A stretch of DNA of 64,000 nt from Primula veris (GCA_963682055.1 OY821749.1:27039631-27103630), one strand, 5' to 3'. Shown: positions 24,100 through 35,453, numbered from the stretch's first letter. Notes: generated from the letters alone by a model not told the origin. Program-made: numbers and translations.

Positions 24100-25553
24100 A
24101 ATGAAGTTTTGATAAATTAGAGGCCGACTTCCATTGTGGACAGAGCAGCAATCTAACCTAAAAAGTTACTAAAATAAATAAAATGTTTTAATCAGATACT
24201 TTACTCACTAATTCTGCTGCAATTTAGAATTTCCTTCATTATAGTAGTATATATCACCAATCACACATATTCAACAAATGACAAATAAGATACTTAAGTA
24301 GAAAAGGAAATTTATGAAATTGGTAGGTTTGTTTGTTCAATAGTCAACCTCTGCACAAGGACAAAAGACCAATGTCATGGTAATGGTAACGGGTCTAATG
24401 ACTAATGAGTTGGGCTATGAGTTGATATACTATAACATTAAAATCAAACTAGATGGTAATGAGCTTTCATTGACTTTCAGTAACTTAAATCTTTGATGAC
24501 GTTATCTTTAATTGCATCCTTATCGTCACATCACCAAAGGGGTGGACTTTGCTGCCAATTTTTCATAATAATTATTGATATTTGAATTTTTGACCCTTGG
24601 ATGTTACAATAATAGAGTATTTTATTATGGTTTTTCAATATCATATCTCAACCATCGGATTTTCATCTAAGAACCCCAAATACAAAGTTCATCCATCTTG
24701 GAAAAGATAATATTGCATATGGCACGAGAACTAGATGGTTTACTCACCACTTATTCATTGTGTTTAGTTGAAAGGTCTTAAGTGCGAAAAAATGTAATGA
24801 TCGGTTGACACAAGTGATAATGTGTAATGTCGGACGCGATAAAAAAGATATTGGCCGCAAGGACACCAAAAGTCGTTTATGGTTATATCAACCTAAGGAA
24901 ATAACACCAAAAGTGGAGTGTTTCGTAAAAGTTGTGTTAAAACTTAAAAGATGACTAATACTTGGATGTTTCTTCCGAAAACGAAACATATATGCGATCG
25001 AGTTATGAAAATGGAGCGAAAGTACAGTCCTCCGGACAATTAGATCTCTATCGTACATTCGTACAAATTAAGTAGTATGTGATGATCATAGGGACTAGGG
25101 AGTCGATAGTTATTAGTTATAATGTTTTTCTTAACCTGCAATATTTTTACAATTTCTACTTTTACTGTTTTACAGCTCCACTTAAAATCCGTACTTTTAA
25201 GATGGCTTAACCCAGACTTGCTCATTTCTATTGTGAGTTGCTATTTAAACGTTAGTTTTGAAAATTTGACCAGCTCGCTTAGTCATTTAGGGATTTACAT
25301 CTCTTTTTCTAATGCCGTAATTCGATAGCCCCCTTTCCTTGTTATGTAGCTGCAACAATTTCAGTCATGTTATTAATTTTAGTTGCCTTCTAAAAATATA
25401 AATTGTTTGTATTTTGCCTACATCGAATAAATTGATGACTGAACTTGTGTCTGGTCATAAAAGATCATTTGTTTCGTCATTCAATTTGTTTGTAAAACTT
25501 ATAGATTACACACCTTGCTTTTTACAAAGCTACTTACTCTAGTATCGGAATTT
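24100..25553. other. Intergenic DNA, no gene seen
   Basis: No coding region is supported. The sequence runs into the target site of the LTR retrotransposon at CCTAC (25554-25558). Confidence 0.5.
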
Positions 25554-25558
25554 CCTAC

Positions 25559-26245
25559 TGGCGAGGGAATGTCAGTGTCCCCTCGTCCGGACCGATATCA
25601 CCACAGAAAGAGACAATCCGGGGCCCTGTACAGCGGATGTATCATCACCCCGGCTCAATACCAAACGGGGTGAAGCTAGGCCAGTCCAAAGAAGCGTATC
25701 GAATACGCTTCCTCAATTAATGCTGCTGCTCCCTTGGGGGACCCTCCTGACGTGTCACCGACGTGGCCCAATCACAGGACACCCTCTGTGGGCCCCGGGA
25801 AAGGACAGTACTCTTGTCAGAGTCATAAATGACCTAACGCCGTTGGATCAGCATCTCACAGTACAGTGATCCAAGGGTTAGTATACATCGGAACCTCACT
25901 ATAAATACCCCCCCCCCCTAATCCTACTTGGAGGGGGACGCACAAATAGAGAGGAGAGATAAAGCTCAAACAACCCGACCCCCTGAACCCTGTCTGAACC
26001 ACTCGAGACACCGAACTGTAACCGGCCCGGACCCTCATCCCTCTTTACACTTCGTACTTTCACTTAATATCGATACTGACTTGATCGTCGGAGAGGGAAA
26101 ACCCGGCAACAACCCCGGGCCCCTGTTCGTTCCTTGTGCAGGCACGAAGACGACCTGACAACCGGAGCCTACCTTACCACCTCGGAAGATCGGAGCCAAC
26201 GCGAAATTGATTAAGCCGAGCTTGGGAAGAAAATCAAGCTCGCCA
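25559..26245 (+). repeat. 5' LTR (687 bp)
   Basis: Long terminal repeat with 7-bp inverted ends TGGCGAG / CTCGCCA. It holds the element's promoter (TATAAATA at 25900-25907, just before an 11-C run) and an internal short hairpin GAAGCGTA / TACGCTTC near 25692-25712. The 3' copy is 35973-36658. Confidence 0.95.
25900..25907 (+). promoter_or_regulatory. TATA box of the LTR promoter
   Basis: TATAAATA, followed directly by a run of 11 C. Transcription would start around 25930. The same motif in the 3' LTR (about 36314-36321) points outward into flanking host DNA. Confidence 0.75.
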
Positions 26246-26247
26246 AT

Positions 26248-26265
26248 TGGCGCCGTCTGTGGGAA
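26248..26265 (+). promoter_or_regulatory. Primer-binding site
   Basis: TGGCGCCGTCTGTGGGAA begins two bases after the 5' LTR. TGG-initial 18-mers at this place pair with the 3' end of a host tRNA to prime minus-strand DNA synthesis. I do not assign the tRNA. Confidence 0.85.
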
Positions 26266-26306
26266 ACGAAACGCGTTAGCTTCGACTCCCCGTCCTTAAA
26301 AGAAAC

Positions 26307-29300
26307 ATGTCTGGCAATAACCGATTTGACACTCCATCGTCTCGACCCCCCCACGTTCTTGGGATGCCGAGAACGCTTTCTTTTGATGAGACCCCTAGGA
26401 CCGCATCTACCAGGGAGCACGTTCCCCTGACCGCAACAGCTCCCGCACCCCGATCGAGGGCCGAGCTGACAGAGATGATGATCGATATTCACCAAAAAGA
26501 GCTCGTCGCTCTTGCGGCCCAGAAAGCCTTGATAGCCTCGCTGATGGAGCCGGAACTCGAGCCCGCTCAAGGTGCGAGCCAAGACAAATCGGCTCCAGTC
26601 CCCGTTAAAAGCGTGATGTCCAGGTTGGGACCCCTCCGACGACCCCCCCTAGAGACTCCCAGGGAGCCGGCTAGGGGTGCGGAGTCGGAGCATTCCCAAG
26701 AAGGAAATTCTCGCCGCGATAACGAGCGGAGTATACATTCGCGGCTCCGTTGGCAGGATGGTAGTCGGGACTCAAGGCCAGAATCTAGTCATGCCCAAAC
26801 CGATAAGCCACCTCGGACACGGAGACGTGGCCGACGAGGACGGCACGATGCAGCTGGTGAGGCAGCGTTGAAAATCGTGGCCTCTACCCGCAGCACCCCG
26901 TTCTCGGACGAAATCGAATACAGTGTCCCCCCTCGAAACTTTATCGCCCCTATCCTCCAAACCTTCAATGCGGACTCTGATCCAGAGGCCCATCTCCGAC
27001 ACTACCGATACCAGATGAACCATTGGTCGCATCTTGACCAGTTAATGTGCAGGTGCTTTCCCGCCAGCCTGGGAAGGCTCGCTAGTAAATGGTTCCAGTC
27101 CCTGCCCGTTAACTCTATCCACTGTTGGGACGATCTAGCTTATGACTTTGCGCACCGGTTCATAAACTTGAAAGAGAGAGCTGCCCAGCCGGAGCAACTC
27201 TATCAAGTGAGGGTCCAATCTAAAGAGACCCTCGAGAACTATGATAGTCGGTTTTGGCTGAAGCATGCCGAATGCGCGGACTGTCCCGACTCCACCGCCA
27301 TAGCTGCCTTTAGGCAAAACATGGTAGTTGGGAGCAGGATCCGAAACGAGATGATCGCGACCCCACCCAACTCTGTTCCTCAACTCAGGTCCCTCATAAA
27401 ACAGCATATCGACATTGAGAAGGACATGAGGTCAGCCGGGGCAACACGTTCGATAGCCCTTATCGACCAGCCAAGGGACCGGTTCGTCGCAACGAGCCCT
27501 CGAAGGAACCGGCCCATAGCGGAAAGGACGGAGCGGCCACGAACGGGAAGAAATCCGCAACCGGCCCCTAAAAGAAGAAAAGAGGATCCCCGACCGGGGC
27601 ATCAAACACCTGTCGCGTCGGGGACGGGCGCTGCCTATTCCACCACCTTTCGCCTACCTCTCGTCGACCTTCTTAACAAGATTGAGAACGAGCCTTTCTT
27701 CTCTTGGCCTCTCCCACTACGGAACGAGCCGGCCCCAGGGCCTAACGACAAAATCTGTGAATATCACAGGGGTCGTGGCCATCACACCAACGAGTGCCAT
27801 GGTCTGAAGGCCAGGCTCGAGGGATGGGTCCGGGATGGCCTAATGGATAAATATGTCAAATCACGAAGAGAATCTGACCGAGATGGAGAAAGGGTCGACG
27901 AGAGCCAGCGGGACCTCCCCCCACCTGTGATGATCTGTCATGTCATTCACTCTGGGCCCAAAAGGTCAATCCAGAATGGGGCAGAAAGAACCTCAGCACG
28001 GGAAGCATTGATGAAGCAGCACGTCTGCCTCGCAGAAAGCTCAAGCCCTCGGAAAAGATACAAGCGCAGTTCCAAGCCGGATGTAAGCTTCACTGACTTT
28101 GACCTGGTGGGGGTGGACGTGCCCCACACTGATGCCCTCGTTATCTCGGCACAGATAGGCCTATGCGCTGTAGGACGGATCCTCGTTGATCAAGGAGCGT
28201 CGGTCAATATACTCTTCGAAGACCTCTTTCGAAAGATGGGACTCAAAGAGGAACAGTTGGAAACCGACGTCCCCCCTCTATATGGATTCAACTCGGAGGC
28301 GGTCCGGCCTAAAGGAAACATAACCTTGCCCGTCAAAACTGGAACGAAAGTTATGAGCGTGGAGTTCACGGTGGTGAATGTCCCCTCTGTTTACAACGTG
28401 ATATTGGGGCGACCGTGGCTCCATGGAGTAGATGGAATCTCCTCCACCTTACACCAAAAGGTTAAATATCCAACTGATTCTGGTGTGGAGACCATCTCAG
28501 GAAATCAGAAAGTCTCACGCAGCTGTGCCATGGCCGTGTATTCCGGCAAAGAGATGATGCCGGCCCAAAGTGCCATGAACATCGAGGCAGAGGACCCTAA
28601 GCTGCTGAGGGAACTAAACAAGAAGATGGGGCCTGAGGCCGAAGACAAGGTGGAGGAGGGACTGCTGAAAATCCAAATCCCGGGGTATGACGAGGACCAC
28701 TTTTTTATGATAGGGGCAAAGCTTACCAAACCAGAGGTCACCGACCTCGTCGAACTCCTTATCCAACACCTCGACAATTTCGCATGGGGTCCAAGCGAGA
28801 TGCCAGGCATCAGTTCCGACCTCGCCTGCCACCGATTAAACGTCAGCCCGGATGCCAAGCCCGTGATGCAAAAGGGGCGCCGTGTCAGTCCAGAGCATGC
28901 CGATGCCATAAACGAGGAAGTAGAGAAGCTTCTGCTGGCTGGGGCCATCAGGGAGATTTATTACCCTAGATGGCTCGCCAATCCCGTAGTGGTCCCCAAA
29001 AAGAACGGAAAGTTGAGGGTGTGCATCGATTATACGAGCCTCAACAAGGCCTGTCCCAAAGATCCTTTCCCCTTGCCCAAAATCGATCAAATAGTGGACT
29101 CTACGGCCGGGGCCGCCAGAATGAGCTTCCTGGATGCCTGCTCCGGCTACCATCAAATACCTATGTCCGAGGCCGACCAAGAAAAGACTGCCTTCATCAC
29201 CCCAAGGGGAAATTACTGCTACAAAGTGATGCCCTTCGGACTCAAGAACGCCGGGGCGACCTATCAGAGAATGGTCACCAAGATATTCTCTAAGAACATA

Positions 29301-31886
29301 GGCCGAACCATGGAGGTCTATATCGACGACATGGTGGTAAAAAGCACCCAGGAGGGGGACCACCTATCCGACCTGAGAGAGGTGTTCGAAACAATACGAA
29401 GGCATGACCTGAAGCTGAACGCCTCTAAATGTGCCTTTGGGGTAGGCGCCGGCAAATTCCTGGGGTTCATGGTGACCCACCGCGGCATCGAAGCGAACCC
29501 GTCCCAGATCTCTGCCTTGAAGAATTTGAAAACACCTGAGAAGAGAAGGGACATACAAAAGCTAGCCGGAATGGCTGCCGCCCTCAACCGATTTATTGCC
29601 CGGTTCGGGGACCGATGCAAGCCGTTCTTTACGGCCTTGAAAGCTCAGAAAAAATTCGAATGGACCGATGAATGCCGGCGTGCGTTCACTGAGCTGGCGG
29701 ACTACCTCGGAAGTCCGCCCCTTCTAACCAAGCCGGACCCAGGCGACGTCCTTACCCTATACCTCGCCGTGTCCGAGATAGCCGTCAGCGCCGTCCTCAT
29801 CAAGGAACTCGACCGGGAGCAAAGACCTATCTATTACGTGAGTAAAACTCTCCTCGATGCCGAGGCTAGGTATATGCCCTTGGAAAAACTCGTCCTGGCC
29901 CTCGTCCTGGCCTCACGAAAACTTGCTCACTATTTCTCTGCACACAGCATTGTGGTCTATACTGACCAGCCTGTGCGAGAAATACTCCAAAAGGGGGATC
30001 TCTCTCGACGAATGATGAAGTGGGCCTGCCACTTGAACGCCTACGACATCAGCTATGCGCCGCGAACGTCCGTCAAGGGACAGGCCCTGGCCGACTTCGT
30101 GGCAGAATTCACTGGGACGACGCAATGCCCCGACATCACAGGTTGTGCCCCAGAGACCTGGACCTTGCACACGGATGGAGCCGCCAATAAGAAAGGGTCC
30201 GGCCTCGGCGTCGTGCTCCGATCTCCCCAAGGGGATGTGATCGAGAAGTCAATCCAACTTGGCTTCAGAGCCACCAATAACGAGGCCGAATATGAGGCCG
30301 TCATCGCCGGCTTAAAAATGGCCCGAAGCCTCGGAATCAAAAAGATACTGGTGCATACGGACTCTCAATTAGTCAGCAGCCAAATCAGTGGTGAATTTCA
30401 GACGAAGGACGACAGAATGGCCAGCTACGTGGCTGTCGCTTCCGGAATACTCCAAAGCTTCGAATGTCAAGAAATCGTCAACATCAACAGAAACGAGAAC
30501 ACCCACGCCGATGCACTAGCGACCCTAGCCTCGGTCATGAGTGATAAAAAAGAGAGAGTCATCACCATAGAATATGTCCCTTCGCCTAGCATCGAGGCTA
30601 AGGCAACAATTAACATGGTGACTGACCTCCCGCCGGAGCCAAGCTGGATGGACCCCATAATCGAATACCATCGCTCCGGTGATCTTCCCAATGACAAGAA
30701 AGAGGCCGAGAAAATAAGAAGAACGGCACTGGGATTCTGGATAGCTCCCAACGAAAAGCTCTATAAAAGATCGTTCTCTGGCCCCTACTTACTCTGCGTC
30801 CACCCCGACATGGTAATAAAAGTCATGGAGGAAATTCACGAGGGAACGTGTGGGAGCCATACCGGGGGCAGATCGCTGGCCAACCGAGCCCTTACCCACG
30901 GGTATTGGTGGCCCCTCATGCAGAAGGACGCCAAAGCTTTCGTACTCAGGTGCGAGAAGTGTCAGAAGTACGCACCCATACCCCATGCCCCGGCGCAAAA
31001 AATGAGCAGCGTGACCTCGCCCTGGCCCTTTGCGCAGTGGGGCATGGATATCGTCGGACCATTCCCCGTGGCCCCGGGGGGGAAGAAGTTCCTCCTCTTG
31101 GTCACCGATTACTTCTCAAAGTGGGTGGAGGCCGTGGCCTTAGCGAAAATCACAGAGGCCGAAGTGATACGTTTCCTCTGGAGAGACGTGATCACCAGAT
31201 TTGGAATCCCCTACTCGATCGTCGCGGACAATGGGGGACAGTTCACCGGGGTCAAATTAAAAGCGATGTATGCAAAATATCACATCAAGAACTACTATTC
31301 GACCCCATCGTACCCCCAATGCAACGGTCAAGCCGAGGTATCAAACAAGACCGTGCTCGACGGAATCAAGAAGAGGCTAGACGAGTCCAAAGGACGATGG
31401 GCTGCGGAGCTGCATCACGTCCTTTGGGCCTACCGAACGACGAGAAGACGGGGCACTCAACAGACACCCTATAGCCTCACTTACGGAATGGAAGCCATCA
31501 TCCCTTTAGAAATCGGGCTTCCTTCTCTAAGGACGGACATGGTGGAGAACGGGCTTAATGAAAAGATGATGGGGCTAGAGCTGGACTACGCCGAAGAAAG
31601 AAGGGAGGTTGCGGCCATTCGTAACGCCGAATATAAAAACGAGTTGGGGCGTTCCTATAACAAAAGAGTGAACGCCAGACGTTTCCAAGACGAAGACCTC
31701 GTGCTACGCAAAGTAAACAACAACACCAGGGTACAGTCCGACGGCAAGCTAGGCCCCAATTGGGAAGGCCCCTATCGAATCCTCGGTGCAGTAGGGAACG
31801 GGGCCTACCTGTTGGGCCGTCTTCCCAACGACGTCCCGGTAGACCGACCTTGGAACGTCAACAACCTAAGGAAGTACTACCAGTAG
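26307..31886 (+). CDS. Gag-pol polyprotein of Tat-type retrotransposon (1859 aa)
   Basis: One uninterrupted frame starting 61 bp after the LTR. Gag core lies at about residues 215-315. A C/H zinc-binding motif CEYHRGRGHHTNEC sits near 484-497. The aspartic protease at about 628 has DQGAS where DTGSS-like sequences are usual. Reverse transcriptase is at about 890-1060 with YIDD at 1005-1008, followed by RNase H at about 1148-1228. A second, archaeal-type RNase H (HTDGAANKKG ... NNEAEYEAV ... HTDSQL ... HADALA) lies at about 1285-1408. Integrase spans about 1510-1860, with the HHCC finger ending CEKCQK and the DDE residues in GMDIVGPF, VADNGGQF and NGQAEVSNK. It drives copy-and-paste transposition from cytoplasmic particles. 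The protease Gln is worth checking; otherwise the frame looks functional. Confidence 0.95.
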   Translation: MSGNNRFDTPSSRPPHVLGMPRTLSFDETPRTASTREHVPLTATAPAPRSRAELTEMMIDIHQKELVALAAQKALIASLMEPELEPAQGASQDKSAPVPVKSVMSRLGPLRRPPLETPREPARGAESEHSQEGNSRRDNERSIHSRLRWQDGSRDSRPESSHAQTDKPPRTRRRGRRGRHDAAGEAALKIVASTRSTPFSDEIEYSVPPRNFIAPILQTFNADSDPEAHLRHYRYQMNHWSHLDQLMCRCFPASLGRLASKWFQSLPVNSIHCWDDLAYDFAHRFINLKERAAQPEQLYQVRVQSKETLENYDSRFWLKHAECADCPDSTAIAAFRQNMVVGSRIRNEMIATPPNSVPQLRSLIKQHIDIEKDMRSAGATRSIALIDQPRDRFVATSPRRNRPIAERTERPRTGRNPQPAPKRRKEDPRPGHQTPVASGTGAAYSTTFRLPLVDLLNKIENEPFFSWPLPLRNEPAPGPNDKICEYHRGRGHHTNECHGLKARLEGWVRDGLMDKYVKSRRESDRDGERVDESQRDLPPPVMICHVIHSGPKRSIQNGAERTSAREALMKQHVCLAESSSPRKRYKRSSKPDVSFTDFDLVGVDVPHTDALVISAQIGLCAVGRILVDQGASVNILFEDLFRKMGLKEEQLETDVPPLYGFNSEAVRPKGNITLPVKTGTKVMSVEFTVVNVPSVYNVILGRPWLHGVDGISSTLHQKVKYPTDSGVETISGNQKVSRSCAMAVYSGKEMMPAQSAMNIEAEDPKLLRELNKKMGPEAEDKVEEGLLKIQIPGYDEDHFFMIGAKLTKPEVTDLVELLIQHLDNFAWGPSEMPGISSDLACHRLNVSPDAKPVMQKGRRVSPEHADAINEEVEKLLLAGAIREIYYPRWLANPVVVPKKNGKLRVCIDYTSLNKACPKDPFPLPKIDQIVDSTAGAARMSFLDACSGYHQIPMSEADQEKTAFITPRGNYCYKVMPFGLKNAGATYQRMVTKIFSKNIGRTMEVYIDDMVVKSTQEGDHLSDLREVFETIRRHDLKLNASKCAFGVGAGKFLGFMVTHRGIEANPSQISALKNLKTPEKRRDIQKLAGMAAALNRFIARFGDRCKPFFTALKAQKKFEWTDECRRAFTELADYLGSPPLLTKPDPGDVLTLYLAVSEIAVSAVLIKELDREQRPIYYVSKTLLDAEARYMPLEKLVLALVLASRKLAHYFSAHSIVVYTDQPVREILQKGDLSRRMMKWACHLNAYDISYAPRTSVKGQALADFVAEFTGTTQCPDITGCAPETWTLHTDGAANKKGSGLGVVLRSPQGDVIEKSIQLGFRATNNEAEYEAVIAGLKMARSLGIKKILVHTDSQLVSSQISGEFQTKDDRMASYVAVASGILQSFECQEIVNINRNENTHADALATLASVMSDKKERVITIEYVPSPSIEAKATINMVTDLPPEPSWMDPIIEYHRSGDLPNDKKEAEKIRRTALGFWIAPNEKLYKRSFSGPYLLCVHPDMVIKVMEEIHEGTCGSHTGGRSLANRALTHGYWWPLMQKDAKAFVLRCEKCQKYAPIPHAPAQKMSSVTSPWPFAQWGMDIVGPFPVAPGGKKFLLLVTDYFSKWVEAVALAKITEAEVIRFLWRDVITRFGIPYSIVADNGGQFTGVKLKAMYAKYHIKNYYSTPSYPQCNGQAEVSNKTVLDGIKKRLDESKGRWAAELHHVLWAYRTTRRRGTQQTPYSLTYGMEAIIPLEIGLPSLRTDMVENGLNEKMMGLELDYAEERREVAAIRNAEYKNELGRSYNKRVNARRFQDEDLVLRKVNNNTRVQSDGKLGPNWEGPYRILGAVGNGAYLLGRLPNDVPVDRPWNVNNLRKYYQ

Positions 31887-31974
31887 GGCTCGGCCGTTAT
31901 GTCTGTGTAAATAAGAACGTGATGTAAATTTGTGCCTGTGGGCTTTGTAAATGAAAACTGTTGTTATAAATTCT

Positions 31975-32530
31975 CTTAAGTATTTCAAAACACGAGCCTA
32001 TACGGCACCCCGGTTCACATTTACTTGAATTTTTCAGTTCATTTAAATTTTCTATGTGTTTCAGAACACGAGCCTATACGGCACCCCGGTTCATGTTTAC
32101 TTGAATTTTTCAGTTCATTTAAATTTTCTATGTGTTTCAAAACACGAGCCTATACGGCACCCCGGTTCACATTTACTTGAATTTTTCAGTTCATTTAAAT
32201 TTTCTATGTGTTTCAGAACACGAGCCTATACGGCACCCCGGTTCATGTTTACTTGAATTTTTCAGTTCATTTAAATTTTCTATGTGTTTCAGAACACGAG
32301 CCTATACGGCACCCCGGTTCATATTTACTTGAATTTTTCAGTTCATTTAAATTTTCTATGTGTTTCAGAACACGAGCCTATACGGCACCCCAGTTCACAT
32401 TTACTTGAATTTTTCAGTTCATTTAAATTTTCTATGTGTTTCTATGTGTTTCAGAACACGAGCCTATACGGCACCCCGGCTCATGTTTACTTGAATTTTC
32501 AGTTCATTTAAACTCTCCAAGTGTTTCAAA
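31975..32530 (+). repeat. 76-bp tandem repeat downstream of gag-pol
   Basis: About seven copies of a 76-bp unit containing CACGAGCCTATACGGCACCC and CTTGAATTTTTCAGTTCATT; the GAGCC anchors recur every 76 bp from 31991. One copy (about 32430-32450) carries a small internal duplication of TCTATGTGTT, and the last is diverged. The block lies between the gag-pol stop and the 3' end of the antisense gene. Tat-lineage elements are known for variable tandem repeats in this region. Confidence 0.95.
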
Positions 32531-32774
32531 ACACGAGCCAACTTGATTTATGATGTATATAAAATGAGAGCCCCAACGCCGAGGCATAAGGGCCCCCTCA
32601 TTTGGGAGCATGTATATGAGGTATAAATCACAACGGGAGTAAAAAAAAAAAAAAAAAAACAGAAATAAACACAAGTCCAAAGGCCAAAATTGTTTTCATT
32701 AATCAAAAGCTATTACAAGCTAAAGTGCAGAAAGAAGATTACATCAAAAACAAAATAAAGAACTACAAAAAGCC

Positions 32775-35453
32775 CTAGGCTGCCCCCTCATCATCATCAT
32801 CAGCTTCAGCTTCATCCTCCGAGAGGGCTCGAGGGGTTAGGGGAACCACCTCTGGGATAGGAGCCGAGGGGACCGGAACAACGATGTTATCCATGCTCCA
32901 TACCGGATGATCCGGCCCCGCCCTCAGAAAGGCCGCCGCCTCAGTCCACCCTTCGACATAGAAGGAATTGAATTCCTTCTGTGTCTTTTCGACCCAGGCA
33001 GCGTTTAGTTCGGCTTGAGCAGCTTGAACCGCAGCCTTCAGCTTGTCGGCCGCCTTTGCTTCGGCCTCCTTCAGAGCCGCCTCCGCTGCTTGAGCTCGCT
33101 CCTCGGCCCCCATCTTGGCCTTCACAGCTTCGACCCTTTTTGCCTCGACCGTGGCATTAAGGCCTTCGGCTTTATCTGCCCTGCTCTCGGCCTCCTCCGC
33201 CCTTTGTTGGGCCTCCTCCGACCTTTTTTGGGCCTCCTCCATGAGCTTCGCATTAGCCTCGGCCTTACCGGCCCATGCTCTCACCAGCTGGCCTTGGTGA
33301 TAAACATATTGATTCATCGTTAAGTAGGCCTACGAGGGAAAAGGCAAAACACTTAGCAAAATATTTGGAAGAAACAAAACGAAAGCATACAACATAAAAC
33401 AAAATAGAGGGTTACGTACCTGGGGAATCATGGCCATGGCCGATGTCATGGAGGCTGCGAGGTCGCGACCCCGATGGTCAGCCTCGACGCATTGCTGCTG
33501 GAGAGCAGCCAAAGCCAGTAGCCCGGCGGACGGGTGAGCTTCCATTATGCTCTTTACCCCCGTCGCCGCCTTCACCTCCTCGGGTGTTTGTATTGGCATC
33601 CTATGGGTCGGTGAGATGGCAGAGGCGGCAGAGGAGCTCGCTTTTTGAGTTGGGCCCAACGCCACTCTCGGCCTCTCCGTCACCACAACCTCAGGCGAGG
33701 CGCCCCCTCCAGCCTTGGTTTTCTTCCCATCACGAAGGGGCTTCGTCCCCTCCACCTTCCTTTTCCCAAGCCGGGCCTTGCGGGCCGCCCGATCAAGCCT
33801 GGTCTGGGCAGCCAAGTCAGCAGCGACGTCGGCGCCAGACTGAGACACGACAACCACTTCGTCGTCCCTTGCGTCGACGACCTCGTTTTCTGTGGTCTCC
33901 ATGACCACCTCCTCTCCCACCTCCTTCTCCTTCTCGACGGCCTCAGGCTCTATGATACCCTCCTCAGCCACAACCATTTCCCCCTCTCCCTCTCCAGTAC
34001 CCCCATCCCCGACAGCATTCTCTTCGTCTGCTTCCTCCTCCTCGTCAGAACGAACCACCTGTACGGGCCAAACAAAAAAGAAAGAGAAAGAGGAAGAGAG
34101 TTAGAAAAATCAACAAAATCTAGCTAAGTGAAAAACGATGCAAAGAACATGGAATGACTTAAGACTCACTCTGGTCCGCGAGGTACCCAAGCTCGGCCCC
34201 GTAAGCTCTTCGCCCACAAGGCTATCCTCGAGGTGAGAGGGACTCCCCACAACGGGCTCTCTGGAGCTAAGGGGAACTATCTCCTTCAAAGGGTTGCCAT
34301 GCTGGTCTATATAGCACCGGGTGCCGTCCGGCCCCTCCCTATAATTGAGGATGGTCCCATCCGGACGTACCTCCCATTTTACCCCGGCAGAGGAAGGAGC
34401 AAAAGACGTCACAGTCATGATCTTCCTCGTCCTGCTGCTGCTCGGCTTTGCCTTGGGCTTCGCCGCCACCTTCTTCGCCACGGGCCCTGTCACGGCCTCG
34501 GTTTCAACCACTTTAGGAGGGAGAGTGGACTCAAACCCATTCTCTTTCTCCCATCTCTCTCGGGAGTACCCCACAGGACAGAAGGTCCTATGGGGCCAAA
34601 TGAATTCGTTCCCCTTACAGGTTGTTGGGGAACCACAAATTAGGAGGCGCTCCGCATCGCGCGCTCCAGCGTCGGTCCCGTCGGGACCCCACCAATTCAG
34701 AGCCACCTCCATGGACTCAATATTGGGCTCACCCAGGCCCCTAAGCTTAGAGGCAACTGTGGCCTTGTTCTCTTTGGTGCTTAGCACCCTCCCCGGCCTG
34801 GATGGGAGTATCAGGTCGGTCCGGTGGAGCCAATGGCCTTCCACCACGATCACATCTTGGGTATAGCCCCGATTAGAATCGGAGTTACCCGTGATCAGCT
34901 GATTGTAAGCACGGCACCTTAAGTAAGGCTGCCTGCTCTTGGATTGGGAGCTCGGCTCGGTCTGCAGGAACTCGTAGCAGGCCAAGAGCTCCCTAAGCCC
35001 TAATGGTTCTGGTAGGGCCGGGCCCAAGAACTCATTCAGGGCCTCCATCCCGGCGCAGATACGGTGCGCCTGCAAGGGCCACTGGCATGGAAGAGTCTGC
35101 GTCCAAGCGCACAACTCTGCCAGCAGCTCCGGGATGGGGAGGTGGGTACCCCCATAGAGGAGAGTAGAGAGAGAGAGGGTTACCATATCGTTGGGACGGG
35201 CCACTATGCCGTTCACCTCATCGACGCTCTCACATCTCCGGAGTTTGAACTCCTCTCCGATCCCACAGAGTTCTCGGAATTCGTTGAGGTCAGGCCCGTG
35301 TAGCCTCACCATTATGCTGCTGTCGTTCCCCTCCACGGTCAGGGTCGGATCGAGTATCATCGGACGGAACGGCAAAGCGTTCGCTGCTACGGCCAGGCGC
35401 CGTGGTTGCGGAGCGACCATCGGGCCCTTTCCGGCTCCATGAGTTATCACCAT
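32775..35453 (-). CDS. Antisense intron-containing gene of the retrotransposon (825 aa)
   Basis: Three exons on the strand opposite gag-pol: 35453-34170, 34058-33420 and 33329-32775. The junctions AGA|GTGAGT...CAG|GTG and CAG|GTACGT...TAG|GCC are all phase 0, with introns of 111 and 90 nt. They join to 825 codons plus stop. Exon 1 (428 aa) is a globular part I do not recognise, with WPLQAHRI, EGHWLHRTDLILPSRPGRVL and WPHRTFCPVGYSRERW as notable stretches. Exon 2 is acidic (DEEEEADEE), then basic around GKRKVEG...GKKTK, resembling a nuclear signal. Exon 3 has a long Ala/Glu coiled coil and an acidic tail. A TATA box lies 136 bp upstream. Extra antisense frames are known in Tat elements; their role is unsettled. 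Splicing is inferred. Confidence 0.8.

Noticed and set aside
26211..31474. Many medium-length reading frames overlapping the gag-pol region on both strands (for example 28836-29363 minus, 30848-31474 plus)
   Set aside because: They are shadows of the 1859-aa frame caused by its GC-rich codons and show no family motifs.
32056..32511. Four near-identical 66-75 aa frames in the repeats after gag-pol
   Set aside because: They are translations of the 76-bp tandem repeat and move in register with it.
33443..35442. Plus-strand frames opposite the antisense gene
   Set aside because: They are complements of the spliced minus-strand frames; no domains, and composition fits a shadow.
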